Source: Streptococcus infantis | Lineage (GTDB): Bacteria; Bacillota; Bacilli; Lactobacillales; Streptococcaceae | NCBI RefSeq assembly: GCF_001579645.1 | Contig: NZ_KQ970821.1 | Coordinates: 118,352-172,424 of the forward strand | Length of the DNA stretch: 54,073 nucleotides | Direction of reading: 5' to 3' | In this document: positions 9,659 to 18,932 of the stretch, piece after piece | How the letters are laid out: each line of letters opens with the position of its first letter | Position numbering within the stretch: the first letter of the stretch is position 1 | Translations under genes and position numbers: made by a program | Notes under the pieces: model-generated | What the model was told of the DNA's origin: nothing | Seen by the model: the letters and a program-made list of their open reading frames with translations, nothing else | Databases searched by the model: none

Positions 9659-10864
9659 ATGAAAAGAATTATTCGTGCTTGGAACAAAACAAATCTTATC
9701 AAACGTATCGGGATTGGAATGACCTTGGGAGCTATTCTAGGTCTACTCGTTCCTAATCTTACTGGCATCGGTTTATTGGGAGATTTATTTGTAGGAGGAC
9801 TAAAGGCCATCGCTCCTATCCTGGTTTTTGCTTTAGTCGCTAATGCCCTTTCCCAACACCAGAAAGGCCAAGATAGCAATATGAAAAAAGTCGTTTTCCT
9901 CTATTTGCTGGGGACCTTTGCTGCGGCTCTTGTAGCAGTTTTGGCTAGCTTTCTCTTCCCTGTTCAGATGATCTTGAGTAGTGCTAGTACAGAAGTTACT
10001 CCTCCAGACGGCATCGGACAAGTACTCAGCAATCTCCTACTGAAAATAGTAGATAATCCTGTCAATGCCATCATCGAAGCTAACTATATTGGAATTTTGT
10101 CTTGGGCTATCGTCTTTGGAATTGCCATGCGTGAAGCTAGCAAAAATAGCAAGGAGCTACTCAAAACAATGGCCAGTGTGACTTCAAAAATCGTCGAATG
10201 GATCATTAACCTTGCGCCATTTGGTATCCTCGGGTTAGTCTTCGAAACCATCTCTGGCCAAGGTATTGCGAGTTTAGCAAATTACGGAATCTTACTCGGA
10301 CTTTTGATTGCCACTATGGTTTTCGTTGCCCTAGTGATCAATCCTCTGATTGCTTTTCTCTTTATCAAGAAAAATCCATATCCCTTGGTGTGGAAATGCT
10401 TGCGTATCAGTGGCGTTACAGCCTTTTTCACCCGAAGTTCCGCTGCTAATATCCCTGTTAATATGAAACTCTGTGAGGATCTAGGTCTTAATCCAGATAC
10501 CTATTCTGTCTCAATCCCCTTGGGATCAACCATCAATATGGCTGGAGCTGCTGTTACCATCAACATCTTAACCCTAGCAGCTGTCAATACTCTAGGAATC
10601 TCAGTTGATTTTGCAACAGCCTTTGTACTCAGTATCGTTGCAGCCATCTCTGCCTGCGGTGCTTCAGGAATCGCCGGAGGTTCACTCCTACTTATCCCAG
10701 TTGCCTGCAGTCTCTTTGGGATTACCAACGATATTGCTATGCAGGTTGTGGGTGTTGGTTTCGTTATTGGTGTTATTCAAGACTCTTGCGAAACAGCCCT
10801 CAACTCTTCAACAGATGTCCTCTTTACAGCAGTAGCAGAATTTTCCTCTGCTCACAAAAAATAA
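9659..10864 (+). CDS. sstT: Serine/threonine:sodium symporter SstT
   Basis: SstT imports serine and threonine with sodium (DAACS family, related to GltP). The 401-residue polytopic protein has the family hallmarks: [12 protein letters not shown] (HP1 serine-rich loop, about 260-271), the [12 protein letters not shown] motif (about 287-298) and the HP2 region with [14 protein letters not shown] (about 330-343). The start ATG has a strong SD, AAAGGAG, nine bases upstream. It is transcribed alone from a consensus promoter and ends at a hairpin terminator. Confidence 0.96.
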   Translation: MKRIIRAWNKTNLIKRIGIGMTLGAILGLLVPNLTGIGLLGDLFVGGLKAIAPILVFALVANALSQHQKGQDSNMKKVVFLYLLGTFAAALVAVLASFLFPVQMILSSASTEVTPPDGIGQVLSNLLLKIVDNPVNAIIEANYIGILSWAIVFGIAMREASKNSKELLKTMASVTSKIVEWIINLAPFGILGLVFETISGQGIASLANYGILLGLLIATMVFVALVINPLIAFLFIKKNPYPLVWKCLRISGVTAFFTRSSAANIPVNMKLCEDLGLNPDTYSVSIPLGSTINMAGAAVTINILTLAAVNTLGISVDFATAFVLSIVAAISACGASGIAGGSLLLIPVACSLFGITNDIAMQVVGVGFVIGVIQDSCETALNSSTDVLFTAVAEFSSAHKK

Positions 10865-10869
10865 TCTAG

Positions 10870-10894
10870 ACAAGCCTTTTTAGGGCTTGTTTTG
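10870..10894 (+). terminator. Terminator of sstT
   Basis: A 7-bp stem (10870-10876 with 10884-10890) is followed by TTTTGT, five bases after the sstT stop. Confidence 0.65.
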
Positions 10895-10928
10895 TCTGGT
10901 TTCTATCATTCATTATAGGAAATGTCTC

Positions 10929-11897
10929 ATGTCTATCACCCAACGTACTTTTAAACTCGTTCTGGCAACCTGTTTGGCCTGTGTTCTAGCCTACTTTCTC
11001 GATTTATCTTCAGCAGTGTCAGCTGGTATCATTGCCCTTTTGAGCTTGTCTGATACTCGTAGAAGCACTATAAAACTAGCTCGCAATCGTCTATTCTCTA
11101 CCCTTCTTGCTCTTTTCATTGGTGTCCTTTCCTTTCACCTGACTGGCTACCATATCTGGAGTTTCGGTCTCTATTTGGCCCTCTATGTTCCCCTTGCCTA
11201 TAAATTCGGCTGGGAAATTGGCATTACCCCGAGTAGTGTCCTGGTCAGTCATCTCTTGGTTCAGAAGTCTACATCACCAGATCTGCTAGTGAATGAGCTC
11301 CTCCTATTTCTTATCGGTACGGGATTTGCCTTGACTGTCAATCTCTATATGCCCTCACGTGAAAAAGAAATTCAACATTATCATACTCTTGTTGAAGAAA
11401 AACTCAGAGATGTTCTTCTACGGCTTTCTTACTATCTGAAAAGAGGAGATGGCCGTAATCAGGCTCAACTAGTCAACGAACTTGATCAACTACTTGAGGA
11501 TGCTCTTAAGCTAGTTTACCTCGATCATTCTGACCATCTCTTTCACCAGACAGATTATCATATTCACTACTTTGAGATGCGACAAAGACAAACGCGTATC
11601 TTAAGAAATATGGCTCAACAGATTAACACATGCCAACTAGCCGCTAGTGAGAGTTTGATTGTCGCTCAGCTCTTTTCAAAAACAGCTAGCCAACTGAGTC
11701 AAACCAATCCAGCCTACGACTTATTGAATGATATTGAAAGCTACCTAGAGGTGTTTCGCAATCGATCTCTCCCTAAAACTAGAGAAGAGTTTGAGACACG
11801 GGCTACGCTTCTACAACTCTTTCGTGAATTAGAACATTTTATCCAGATAAAAGTAGATTTCTACAACCGTTATTCTGACAAAAACAGTAACAAATAA
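10929..11897 (+). CDS. Aromatic-acid-exporter-like (FUSC/DUF939) membrane protein
   Basis: The 322-residue protein has four to six N-terminal membrane helices (about residues 6-140), including the conserved ISAGIIALLSLSDTRRST-type loop of the ArAE/FUSC family, and a soluble helical C-terminal half. Such proteins are thought to be exporters; the substrate is unknown. The frame runs upstream to a TTG at 10887 inside the sstT terminator; ATG 10929, preceded by TAGGA, is the likely start. It is followed by a strong bidirectional terminator. Confidence 0.85.
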   Translation: MSITQRTFKLVLATCLACVLAYFLDLSSAVSAGIIALLSLSDTRRSTIKLARNRLFSTLLALFIGVLSFHLTGYHIWSFGLYLALYVPLAYKFGWEIGITPSSVLVSHLLVQKSTSPDLLVNELLLFLIGTGFALTVNLYMPSREKEIQHYHTLVEEKLRDVLLRLSYYLKRGDGRNQAQLVNELDQLLEDALKLVYLDHSDHLFHQTDYHIHYFEMRQRQTRILRNMAQQINTCQLAASESLIVAQLFSKTASQLSQTNPAYDLLNDIESYLEVFRNRSLPKTREEFETRATLLQLFRELEHFIQIKVDFYNRYSDKNSNK

Positions 11898-11937
11898 AAA
11901 CTTCTATCGGCAACTGAGTTGCTGATAGAAGTTTTTT
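11897..11937. terminator. Bidirectional terminator
   Basis: A long stem (ACTTCTATC with GATAGAAGT, extended toward the loop by GGCAAC/GTTGC) has A-run and T-run flanks. It serves the FUSC gene on the plus strand and the DUF3165 gene on the minus strand. Confidence 0.85.
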
Positions 11938-11950
11938 GTTATGAATAGAT

Positions 11951-12205
11951 TTAATTTTCGCGCTTCTTTCGAATCGACATGAGACTGATGTCTCTCAAAC
12001 TAAAGTAAGTAAGAGCCAGCATTCCCAATGTAATAAAGATTTCTACTGGAAGTTGGAAAATCTGTAGGGCAGACAAGAGCAACAAGATTACGAGGGCAAC
12101 AAGTCCAAAGACTAATATTACAACATTGACCGTCCCCTTGATACTTTGAGGTGTCGCAAATACATAGAGTAGTAATAAGAGTATCCCTATGATTAAATAG
12201 ACCAT
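11951..12205 (-). CDS. DUF3165-type small membrane protein
   Basis: The 84-residue protein is almost wholly hydrophobic, with three predicted helices (about 2-14, 25-48 and 53-70) and a basic C-terminal tail (IRKKREN), as in the streptococcal DUF3165 family of unknown function. It begins 19 bases after typA stops and is probably cotranscribed with it. Confidence 0.75.
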   Translation of the reverse strand: MVYLIIGILLLLLYVFATPQSIKGTVNVVILVFGLVALVILLLLSALQIFQLPVEIFITLGMLALTYFSLRDISLMSIRKKREN

Positions 12206-12224
12206 CTTTATCTCTTTCTAGCTC

Positions 12225-14066
12225 TTATTCAGCTGATTTTTTCTTTTTGTTTGCTTTCTCACGCTCTGCCTTGTTAAGGATTTGTTTACGCAAACGAATC
12301 GATTCAGGCGTTACTTCCATGTACTCATCGTCATTCAAGAACTCAAGTGATTCTTCAAGTGTCAAGATACGAGGAGTTTTGATAACCGCTGTTTGGTCCT
12401 TAGTAGCAGAACGAACGTTAGTCATTTGTTTTGCCTTCGTGATATTAACAGTCAAGTCATTTTCACGAGAGTTTTCACCGATGATCATTCCTTCGTAAAC
12501 CTCAGTACCTGGGTTGACAAAGATAGTACCACGTTCTTCGATCGACATGATTGAGTAGGTTGTTGCTTTACCAGCATCGATAGAAACGAGAGCACCACGG
12601 TGACGTCCACCAATTTCTCCTGGAATCAATGGCAAGTATTGGTCGAAGGTATGGTTCATGATCCCGTAACCACGTGTCATTGACAAGAACTCAGTTGAGT
12701 ATCCAATCAAACCACGCGCAGGAACAAGGAAGACCAAACGAGTTTGACCGTTACCTGTTGCAATCATATCCAACATTTCACCCTTACGCTCAGAAAGGCT
12801 TTGGATAACAGATCCTTGGTATTCTTCTGGAGTATCGATTTGCACGCGCTCAAATGGTTCACATTTGACGCCATCAATTTCTTTTACGATAACTTCTGGA
12901 CGAGATACTTGAAGCTCATAACCCTCACGACGCATTGTTTCGATAAGGATTGACAAGTGCAATTCCCCACGTCCTGATACAGTCCATTTATCTGGTGAGT
13001 CAGTTGGTTCAACACGAAGGGAAACGTCTGTTTGCAATTCTGCTTGAAGGCGCTCTTCAACCTTACGAGAAGTGACCCATTTACCTTCACGACCAGCAAA
13101 TGGTGAGTTGTTGACCAAGAAGGTCATTTGAAGTGTTGGCTCATCGATGTGAAGAACTGGAAGAGCTTCAACTGCGTCTGTAGGAGTAATTGTTTCACCA
13201 ACGAAGATATCTTCCATACCTGAAACGGCAATCAAGTCACCAGCTTTAGCTTCTTGAATTTCACGACGTTCCAAACCAAAGAAACCAAAGAGTTTTGTGA
13301 CACGGAAGTTCTTAGTTGTACCATCTAATTTAGAAAGGGTAACTTGATCCCCAACCTTTACACTACCACGGAAGACACGTCCGATACCGATACGACCTAC
13401 GAAGTCGTTGTAGTCCAAAAGTGACACTTGGAATTGAAGGGGCTCATCTGAGTTATCAACTGGAGCTGGAATGTGGTCGATAATAGTGTCAAAGATTGGC
13501 GCCATAGTCTTTTCTTGGTCTGCTGGATCATCTGACAATGAAGATGTTCCGTTGATAGCTGACGCATAAACGACTGGGAAGTCAAGCTGGTCATCATCCG
13601 CACCAAGCTCGATGAAAAGTTCCAAGACTTCATCTACTACTTCTGCTGGACGAGCTGATGGCTTATCGATTTTGTTAACCACAACGATAGGCACAAGGTC
13701 TTGTTCCAAGGCTTTTTTCAATACGAAACGAGTCTGTGGCATGGTTCCTTCGTAGGCATCTACGACCAAAACAACACCGTCAACCATTTTCATGATACGT
13801 TCAACTTCTCCACCGAAGTCCGCGTGCCCTGGTGTGTCCATGATGTTGATACGAGTTCCGTTGTAGGCAACTGCTGTATTTTTCGCAAGGATGGTAATCC
13901 CACGCTCTTTTTCAATATCATTTGAGTCCATTGCGCGTTCTGCCAACTCTGTACGCGCGTCAAGAGTTTCAGATTGTTTCAACAATTCATCAACAAGGGT
14001 AGTTTTACCGTGGTCGACGTGGGCGATAATCGCGATATTACGGATATCTTCTCTTAATTTTGTCAT
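12225..14066 (-). CDS. typA: Translational GTPase TypA/BipA
   Basis: TypA is an EF-G-like ribosome-binding GTPase involved in stress and cold adaptation and 50S assembly. The 613-residue protein has G1 [10 protein letters not shown] (about 13-22), the switch I RGITI region, G3 [14 protein letters not shown] and G4 NKID, followed by EF-G-like domains and the BipA-specific C-terminal domain. The frame extends to a TTG at 14087, but ATG 14066 has SD AGAGGA four bases upstream and gives the usual family length. An extended -10 promoter (14110-14118) precedes it. Confidence 0.97.
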   Translation of the reverse strand: MTKLREDIRNIAIIAHVDHGKTTLVDELLKQSETLDARTELAERAMDSNDIEKERGITILAKNTAVAYNGTRINIMDTPGHADFGGEVERIMKMVDGVVLVVDAYEGTMPQTRFVLKKALEQDLVPIVVVNKIDKPSARPAEVVDEVLELFIELGADDDQLDFPVVYASAINGTSSLSDDPADQEKTMAPIFDTIIDHIPAPVDNSDEPLQFQVSLLDYNDFVGRIGIGRVFRGSVKVGDQVTLSKLDGTTKNFRVTKLFGFFGLERREIQEAKAGDLIAVSGMEDIFVGETITPTDAVEALPVLHIDEPTLQMTFLVNNSPFAGREGKWVTSRKVEERLQAELQTDVSLRVEPTDSPDKWTVSGRGELHLSILIETMRREGYELQVSRPEVIVKEIDGVKCEPFERVQIDTPEEYQGSVIQSLSERKGEMLDMIATGNGQTRLVFLVPARGLIGYSTEFLSMTRGYGIMNHTFDQYLPLIPGEIGGRHRGALVSIDAGKATTYSIMSIEERGTIFVNPGTEVYEGMIIGENSRENDLTVNITKAKQMTNVRSATKDQTAVIKTPRILTLEESLEFLNDDEYMEVTPESIRLRKQILNKAEREKANKKKKSAE

Positions 14067-14109
14067 GATTTCCTCTATTGTATTCAAAAATTTATTTTCT
14101 AACTGAACG

Positions 14110-14118
14110 ATTATACCA
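14110..14118 (-). promoter_or_regulatory. Extended -10 promoter of typA
   Basis: TGGTATAAT on the minus strand, 43 bases before the typA ATG. Confidence 0.6.
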
Positions 14119-14227
14119 CAATTTTGAGCAAATGACTTAACTCAAGTAAGTGTAAATGTTTTCACTGTACTTTTCTTTTCACTTCAAGCCTTTTCAAAGC
14201 AAGCGACTTGTGATAAGATAGGCTGGT

Positions 14228-14953
14228 ATGCGTTTAGATAAATTATTAGCCCAGGAAAAAATCAGTCGAAAAGCCATGAAACAAGCTCTTTTGAAAAAAG
14301 AAATTTTAGTTGATGGACACGCTGCTCGTTCCCTTGCACAGAATGTTGATACAGGACTTCAAGAACTGATGTTCCAAGGAAGAAGAATTCAAGGATACGA
14401 ACACACCTACCTCATGCTCCATAAGCCAAATGGAGTCGTAACTGCAAGCAAGGATAAGAAACTCCCAACGGTCATGGACCTCCTTCCTCAGCATCTCCAG
14501 TCTGATCAACTCTACGCCATCGGTCGTCTGGATCGGAATACGACAGGACTCCTCCTCTTAACGGACAATGGGCCTCTAGGTTTTCAACTCCTCCATCCTC
14601 AATACCATGTCGATAAAACTTACCAAGTAGAGGTCAATGGGCCACTAACTCCCGACCATATTCAAGAGTTTAAAGATGGGATTGTCTTTCTTGATGGAAC
14701 TATCTGTAAACCTGCTCAACTTGAGATTTTATCCTCAAGTCCTAGTCTCAGCAAAGCCACTATCACCATCTCTGAAGGAAAGTTTCATCAAGTCAAAAAA
14801 ATGTTCCTCTCTGTTGATGTCAAGGTCACTGCCCTAAAACGAGTTCAATTTGGAGATTTTATGTTAGACTCTGACCTAGCAGAAGGTGATTTCCGACCTC
14901 TAAACAAAGAAGAACTGCAGATTATTAAAACATACTTAGAAAATAGTGGATAA
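14228..14953 (+). CDS. rsuA: RsuA-family 16S rRNA pseudouridine synthase
   Basis: The 241-residue protein has an N-terminal S4 RNA-binding domain (RLDKLLAQ, residues 2-9) and the RsuA/RluB/E/F catalytic core with GRLDRNTTGLLLLT (catalytic Asp, about 100). The closing KFHQVKKMF motif is also typical of the family. It probably makes pseudouridine 516 in 16S rRNA, but the substrate site cannot be distinguished from relatives by eye. It is a single-gene unit ending at a hairpin terminator. Confidence 0.9.
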   Translation: MRLDKLLAQEKISRKAMKQALLKKEILVDGHAARSLAQNVDTGLQELMFQGRRIQGYEHTYLMLHKPNGVVTASKDKKLPTVMDLLPQHLQSDQLYAIGRLDRNTTGLLLLTDNGPLGFQLLHPQYHVDKTYQVEVNGPLTPDHIQEFKDGIVFLDGTICKPAQLEILSSSPSLSKATITISEGKFHQVKKMFLSVDVKVTALKRVQFGDFMLDSDLAEGDFRPLNKEELQIIKTYLENSG

Positions 14954-14956
14954 AAC

Positions 14957-14986
14957 AAAAAAGCTTTAAACAAATAAAGCTTTTTT
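14957..14986. terminator. Terminator after the pseudouridine synthase
   Basis: The stem AAAAAAGCTTTA/TAAAGCTTTTTT has a 6-base loop and a T-run; it can work in both directions. Confidence 0.75.
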
Positions 14987-14995
14987 AAATCTTCT

Positions 14996-15220
14996 TTAGA
15001 GTACAAATAGCATAACACCTAAAATAAAGTGAAGTGCAGAAATTACAATCCCTAGGATGGACATTTTTTTCTCTCTTATAGTCTAGTCCAGATTCTTTTT
15101 GATGTGAGTTAGCTAAGACTAGACCAATAATCCCCAAAATCAAACTTACCACTGGCGAAAGCAAACCAAGAATGATAGACAAGATACCTAAAACAAGTGA
15201 CGCTTTTTCTTTTCTTTCAT
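14996..15220 (-). pseudogene. Frameshifted tandem copy of the small membrane protein gene
   Basis: This is a decayed duplicate of the intact gene at 15382-15609. It has the same leader and SD (AAGGAG), but one base is missing after the poly-A stretch of codons 3-6 (around 15200-15210), which brings a TAG at codon 11. Reading on in the second frame gives a near-identical middle (GLLSPVVSLILGIIGLVLANSH), then a second shift near 15060-15070, after which a third frame restores a homologous end (ILGIVISALHFILGVML) to TAA 14996-14998. Two frameshifts argue against a functional protein. A sequencing error could explain one shift but hardly both. Confidence 0.75.
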
Positions 15221-15381
15221 CTTCAAAAAACTCCTTAAACTAAACACAAATGAATAATACCATAAAAATCGGCTTTATCAATTGGGTGAAAAATGTTAGC
15301 ACTATGTTATTCGGTTCTTGAACCGAGAAGAGTGGATAAAACAAAAAAAGCTTTATCTTTATTTTTTTGTTAGAATCCTGA

Positions 15382-15609
15382 TTAGTGCATCATTAAGATG
15401 AGTCCTGCAACCCAGTTAATTACAGAAACTACAATCCCTACGATATTAAGAATTCGTTCTGTTTTATAGTCTAATTCAGATTCTTTTTGATGTGAATTAG
15501 CCAAGACTAGACCAATGATCCCCAAAACGAGACCTACGATTGGAGATAGCAAACCAAGGGCGATAGATAGGATACCTAAAACAAGTGATGGTTTTTTCTT
15601 TTCTTTCAT
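15382..15609 (-). CDS. Small two-helix membrane protein (DUF4190-like)
   Basis: The 75-residue protein has a lysine-rich start, two glycine-rich helices (about 10-32 and 52-72), the soluble link ANSHQKESELDYK between them and a short LILMMH tail. This layout is common in DUF4190-type proteins of unknown function. ATG 15609 is chosen; a TTG two codons upstream lies closer to the SD AGGAG and could be the real start. A frameshifted copy of the gene lies about 390 bp downstream, so the locus arose by tandem duplication. Confidence 0.7.
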   Translation of the reverse strand: MKEKKKPSLVLGILSIALGLLSPIVGLVLGIIGLVLANSHQKESELDYKTERILNIVGIVVSVINWVAGLILMMH

Positions 15610-15701
15610 CTTCAAAAAACTCCTTAAAATTTATATTACTATTATACCATAAAAAATCGATTTTCTATATTAAACATATGTGACAAGTTTTTTTCACATT
15701 G

Positions 15702-16082
15702 TTAATTAGATTTCACCTTCCCTGTCCAAGAATCCAATCCGTAAGAAAGGATATAGATTTCTGAGAAACCTTGTTTTTTCAAAAACAGTGCTGCATTTGT
15801 AACACGTTGCGCACGTTGGTTTTCATATAGAAGGACAGGTTTATCCTTGCGAAGAGCTGCAAGACTTGTCTTCAATTGATTTGAAGGAATATTACGAGCT
15901 CCGAGGATATGTTTTCTGTGGAAGTCAGCTGGATCACGTAAGTCAATCAACTGACCTGTACGAATCAAAGACTCAAACTCTGCATTGTCTACAATTTTTG
16001 CTGCACGACGAATGCGAAGATAGTTGTATCCCATCCAAGCCAACATCGCTACTACAAGTCCCCACAAAACCCAAGTTACCAT
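15702..16082 (-). CDS. Membrane-anchored rhodanese-fold protein without catalytic cysteine
   Basis: The 126-residue protein has an N-terminal membrane helix (about 3-21) and a rhodanese domain recognisable from LIDLRDPADFHRKHILGARNIP (split as LIDLRDP, about 47-53, and GARNIPS, about 62-68). At the position where active rhodaneses have a Cys at the head of the loop, this protein has LLYENQRAQR, so the sulfur-carrying cysteine is missing. It is therefore more likely a binding or scaffold domain than a sulfurtransferase. It follows yqgQ after five bases and is probably cotranscribed with it. Confidence 0.85.
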   Translation of the reverse strand: MVTWVLWGLVVAMLAWMGYNYLRIRRAAKIVDNAEFESLIRTGQLIDLRDPADFHRKHILGARNIPSNQLKTSLAALRKDKPVLLYENQRAQRVTNAALFLKKQGFSEIYILSYGLDSWTGKVKSN

Positions 16083-16087
16083 AATAC

Positions 16088-16312
16088 CTAATCTCCATTT
16101 TTTTCTAAATAGTCTAATTCTAGTTTGTGCTCTCTGCGCAGAACAGCCTCCGCTTCAAGATAATCCAGCTTGTCCATCAAGCCTGCATCATAGATTCGAG
16201 ATAGTTCAATCTTCATCAGCTCAATATCATAGAGACGTTTACCCATATAGACAAGAATACCGAACTGTTTGAGAAATTGCTGCACATCGTAGAGTGTTTT
16301 CATAGCTTTCAT
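16088..16312 (-). CDS. yqgQ: YqgQ (DUF910) family protein
   Basis: The 74-residue helical protein matches the DUF910/YqgQ family (TLYDVQQFLKQFG and GKRLYDIELMKIEL), often encoded near glucokinase and rhodanese-like genes in Firmicutes. The function is unknown. ATG codons exist at 16312 and 16303 and neither has a good SD, so the exact start is open. The end abuts the rhodanese-like gene. Confidence 0.8.
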   Translation of the reverse strand: MKAMKTLYDVQQFLKQFGILVYMGKRLYDIELMKIELSRIYDAGLMDKLDYLEAEAVLRREHKLELDYLEKNGD

Positions 16313-16369
16313 TTTAGCAAATTATCAGAGTTTTTTCAATAGTTCCCGCAGAGGATTCCTTTTTCACTA

Positions 16370-16831
16370 TTATCTGAATCTCTTCACACTATGACAAAGG
16401 AGAAAGCCTAGAGTCATTCCAACGATATTTTGCAAGAGATTTGGGATGATTTCCGGTATGGCTGCTCCCCAACCATTCATCCAAGCTGATGCCAAGGCAT
16501 AACCAGCTACCATGAATAGAGTCGCCAAGACTAATCCTAACCATTGCCATTTCCCTTTAAAGCCTGCAAAATAGCCTTGCAAACCATGATTGATTAAGCT
16601 AAAAATCATCCACTGAGGGTAGCCTGAAATGAGATCAATGAGAAATCCTGCTAACCCTCCGACAACGGCTCCTTCACGGCTTCCAAAGTAAAAGGCTGTG
16701 AAGAAGACTCCAACGTCCAAAAGTGTTAGAAATCCAGTTGGTGTTGGGATTTTTATAAAATACCCCAATACGACAGAACTGGCTGCTAAGATAGATACTA
16801 GGGCAATTTTAGTTGTTTTGGTTTGCTTCAT
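16370..16831 (-). CDS. ECF transporter S component, probably for vitamin B6 or a thiamine precursor
   Basis: The 153-residue protein has five to six membrane helices and the ECF S-component features near the start ([13 protein letters not shown], an AxxxA-like helix) and GGLAGFLIDLISGYPQW (about 58-74). It begins 23 bases inside the 3' end of the pyridoxine/HMP kinase gene, so the two are tightly coupled. That context suggests uptake of a B6 vitamer or hydroxymethylpyrimidine, the substrate of the kinase (PdxU-like). The energising EcfA/T module is not in this window. Confidence 0.85.
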   Translation of the reverse strand: MKQTKTTKIALVSILAASSVVLGYFIKIPTPTGFLTLLDVGVFFTAFYFGSREGAVVGGLAGFLIDLISGYPQWMIFSLINHGLQGYFAGFKGKWQWLGLVLATLFMVAGYALASAWMNGWGAAIPEIIPNLLQNIVGMTLGFLLCHSVKRFR

Positions 16832-17582
16832 ACTGTCTCACTCCATATTGATCTGCTTGTGCAATGGCACGGTAAACAAAGGCTTTGGAAGTTTCAATTG
16901 CTGGTAAGAGTTCCTCTCCCTTGACTAACTGACTAGCAATGCTTGAGGCAAAGGTACATCCTGCCCCAGCATTTTGTCCTTGAATGACTGGGTTTTCAAG
17001 AATAGTGAAATTCTCTCCATCATAAAAGACATCCACAGCCTTATCCTTACTGAGACGATTTCCTCCCTTGATAATGACTGCTGGCGCTCCTAAGCCATGT
17101 AATTTCTGAGCTGCAGCTTTCATATCATCCAGACTTTCAATCTTTTGATCTGCAAGCAACTCTGCCTCAGGAAGATTAGGAGTAATCACAGATACATAAG
17201 GGAAAAAGCGAATCAACTCTTGACAGAGTTCGCTGACTGCAACATCATGCGTTTCCTTACAAACCAATACAGGATCCAGAACGACAGGGACTCCTGATCT
17301 TTCCTTGATGAAATTCAATGCTTTCTCAGCAACACCAACAGTCGGCAAGAGACCAATCTTAATCCCTCCAAAGTCTACGCTCTTCAGACTATCCAACTGT
17401 TGTTGGAAAATAGTCTCATCTGTCGGGAAGACCTCAAAACCATTTTCCGTCAAAGCAGTTAAACAAGTCATAGCTACAAAACCATGCAAACCATTTAAAG
17501 TATAGGTCGCAAGGTCAGCAGCTAGTCCACCACCACTAAAAATATCATTTCCTGAAAGTGCTAAAATACGATTATTCTTCAT
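16809..17582 (-). CDS. pdxK: Pyridoxine / hydroxymethylpyrimidine kinase (ThiD/PdxK family)
   Basis: The 257-residue ribokinase-fold enzyme has the N-terminal [15 protein letters not shown] motif (substrate loop), the [11 protein letters not shown] strand and the C-terminal [10 protein letters not shown] anion-hole motif with the conserved GxGC cysteine. Family members phosphorylate B6 vitamers, HMP or both; the specificity cannot be read from sequence. It overlaps truA by 11 bases and the ECF S component by 23, forming a truA-pdxK-ecfS operon. Confidence 0.88.
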   Translation of the reverse strand: MKNNRILALSGNDIFSGGGLAADLATYTLNGLHGFVAMTCLTALTENGFEVFPTDETIFQQQLDSLKSVDFGGIKIGLLPTVGVAEKALNFIKERSGVPVVLDPVLVCKETHDVAVSELCQELIRFFPYVSVITPNLPEAELLADQKIESLDDMKAAAQKLHGLGAPAVIIKGGNRLSKDKAVDVFYDGENFTILENPVIQGQNAGAGCTFASSIASQLVKGEELLPAIETSKAFVYRAIAQADQYGVRQYEANQNN

Positions 17583-18321
17583 AACGAATCTCCTTTAAAT
17601 ACAATCCATTAGGTGCTGCAGTTGGTCCTGCCAACTGTCTGTCTTTTTTCTCCAAGATGAGGTCAATCTGCTCAATTGGCATACGGTTGTTACCAATTTT
17701 CAGCAAGGTCCCGACCATATTTCGAATCTGCTTATAGAGGAAACCATTACCTGAGAAGGTAAAGGTCAAAAATTGACCGGTCTCGTCAACCCTAAGACTG
17801 GCTTCCGTGATCGTTCTTACCTTGTCCTCCACACTAGTTCCGGCAGCAGTAAAACCGGTGAAATCATGAGTTCCTTCTAATTTCTTCACAGCCTTTTGCA
17901 TGCGTTCCACATCTAGTGGATAGGGATAGTGGGTGGCATAATGACGTCTCATAGGATTTTTAGGACGCCCTCTATCCACGATAAACTCATAGGTCTTGCT
18001 ATGCTTGGCATAACGGCAATGAAAAGCATCAGCCACAATCTCAATCGAAATCACATCGATATCTTCAGGGCTTTGAGTATCAAGAGCAAAGCGAAGCTTT
18101 TCCTCATCCATCTGATAGGGGAGATCGAAGTGGATGACCTGCCCTAAGGCATGAACACCACTATCCGTTCGCCCTGCACCATGGATGGTAATGGCCTTCC
18201 CTTTATTTAATTTGGTTAAAGTTTTTTCAATTTCCTCTTGGACACTACGCGCGTGTGGTTGCCGTTGAAAACCAGCAAAGGCGTAACCATCATAGGAAAT
18301 GATTGCTTTATATCTAGTCAT
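17572..18321 (-). CDS. truA: tRNA pseudouridine(38-40) synthase TruA
   Basis: TruA modifies U38-U40 in the anticodon stem-loop of many tRNAs. The 249-residue protein has the start [19 protein letters not shown], the catalytic [15 protein letters not shown] block with Asp at about residue 52, and [16 protein letters not shown] near the C-terminus, all diagnostic. It heads the truA-pdxK-ecfS operon. Confidence 0.97.
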   Translation of the reverse strand: MTRYKAIISYDGYAFAGFQRQPHARSVQEEIEKTLTKLNKGKAITIHGAGRTDSGVHALGQVIHFDLPYQMDEEKLRFALDTQSPEDIDVISIEIVADAFHCRYAKHSKTYEFIVDRGRPKNPMRRHYATHYPYPLDVERMQKAVKKLEGTHDFTGFTAAGTSVEDKVRTITEASLRVDETGQFLTFTFSGNGFLYKQIRNMVGTLLKIGNNRMPIEQIDLILEKKDRQLAGPTAAPNGLYLKEIRYEE

Positions 18322-18406
18322 ATATCTATTTTATCAAGAAAATTTCTCTGCAACAAGTTTGAAAACCAAAAATTGTACGGGGACAAATATTGATATAATC
18401 TAATTC

Positions 18407-18862
18407 TTATCTAGATTTTATCATCATATATTTTCGTACAGGTGCCTCAACTATTTGAACGATTTCAAATCCTTCTTTTTGGTAAAGATTTTTTGCTCTT
18501 TGATTTGCCTCGTAGACATTTAGAGAAATAGTATCTATGTCTTCATTTTCAAAGGCCAAACTAACAAATTTCCTTAAAGCCTGGCTACCTAAGCCCTGCC
18601 CCTGTTTCTGAGGATTGATAAAAAATCTCCCGATATGAAGATTCCTGTCTTCTAGCCTGATTTTCTGGATGACACCTACAAACTCTTCATCAGCAAAAAT
18701 GGAAAAAATTCCTTCCAGCTTTTGTAAGGATTGGACAATCAAGGGACAAGAAATTTTGGGTCCCATCCATTGCTTCTGAAAACTTTCTCCCAAAGCATTA
18801 GACCAGCGACAAATGAGTTGGGCATTTTCTATCTGAAGTCCTTTTTCAAAGTGAATTTTCAT
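18407..18862 (-). CDS. GNAT-family N-acetyltransferase, substrate unknown
   Basis: The 151-residue protein has the acetyl-CoA-binding loop NPQKQGQGLGSQAL (R/QxxGxG/A type) and the following helix, with the typical SLNVYEANQRAKNLYQKEGF C-terminal motif region (NVYEANQRA and YQKEGF). The frame extends to a TTG at 18892 that overlaps the AAAGGAG sequence; ATG 18862 is chosen, though its distance from that SD is long (17 bases). The substrate cannot be inferred. It is a single-gene unit. Confidence 0.8.
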   Translation of the reverse strand: MKIHFEKGLQIENAQLICRWSNALGESFQKQWMGPKISCPLIVQSLQKLEGIFSIFADEEFVGVIQKIRLEDRNLHIGRFFINPQKQGQGLGSQALRKFVSLAFENEDIDTISLNVYEANQRAKNLYQKEGFEIVQIVEAPVRKYMMIKSR

Positions 18863-18917
18863 ATTTGCTTCTAAAATTTCTCCTTTATCCAACTATTATA
18901 CTCTTTCTCTTATTTTT

Positions 18918-18925
18918 TCCGAATT
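18918..18925 (+). promoter_or_regulatory. Possible competence sigma-X (cin-box) element upstream of cclA
   Basis: TCCGAATT, preceded by a T-rich tract, matches the cin-box consensus TACGAATA at six of eight positions. It ends only seven bases before the cclA ATG, so a transcript starting from it would be almost leaderless. cclA is a late competence gene in S. pneumoniae, which makes the reading plausible, but the match is imperfect. Confidence 0.4.
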
Positions 18926-18932
18926 AATAAGT

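Noticed and set aside
12247-12498. Plus-strand open frame opposite typA, and many similar frames opposite other genes
   Set aside because: They are antisense shadows of well-conserved coding sequence, with no ribosome-binding site or recognisable protein.
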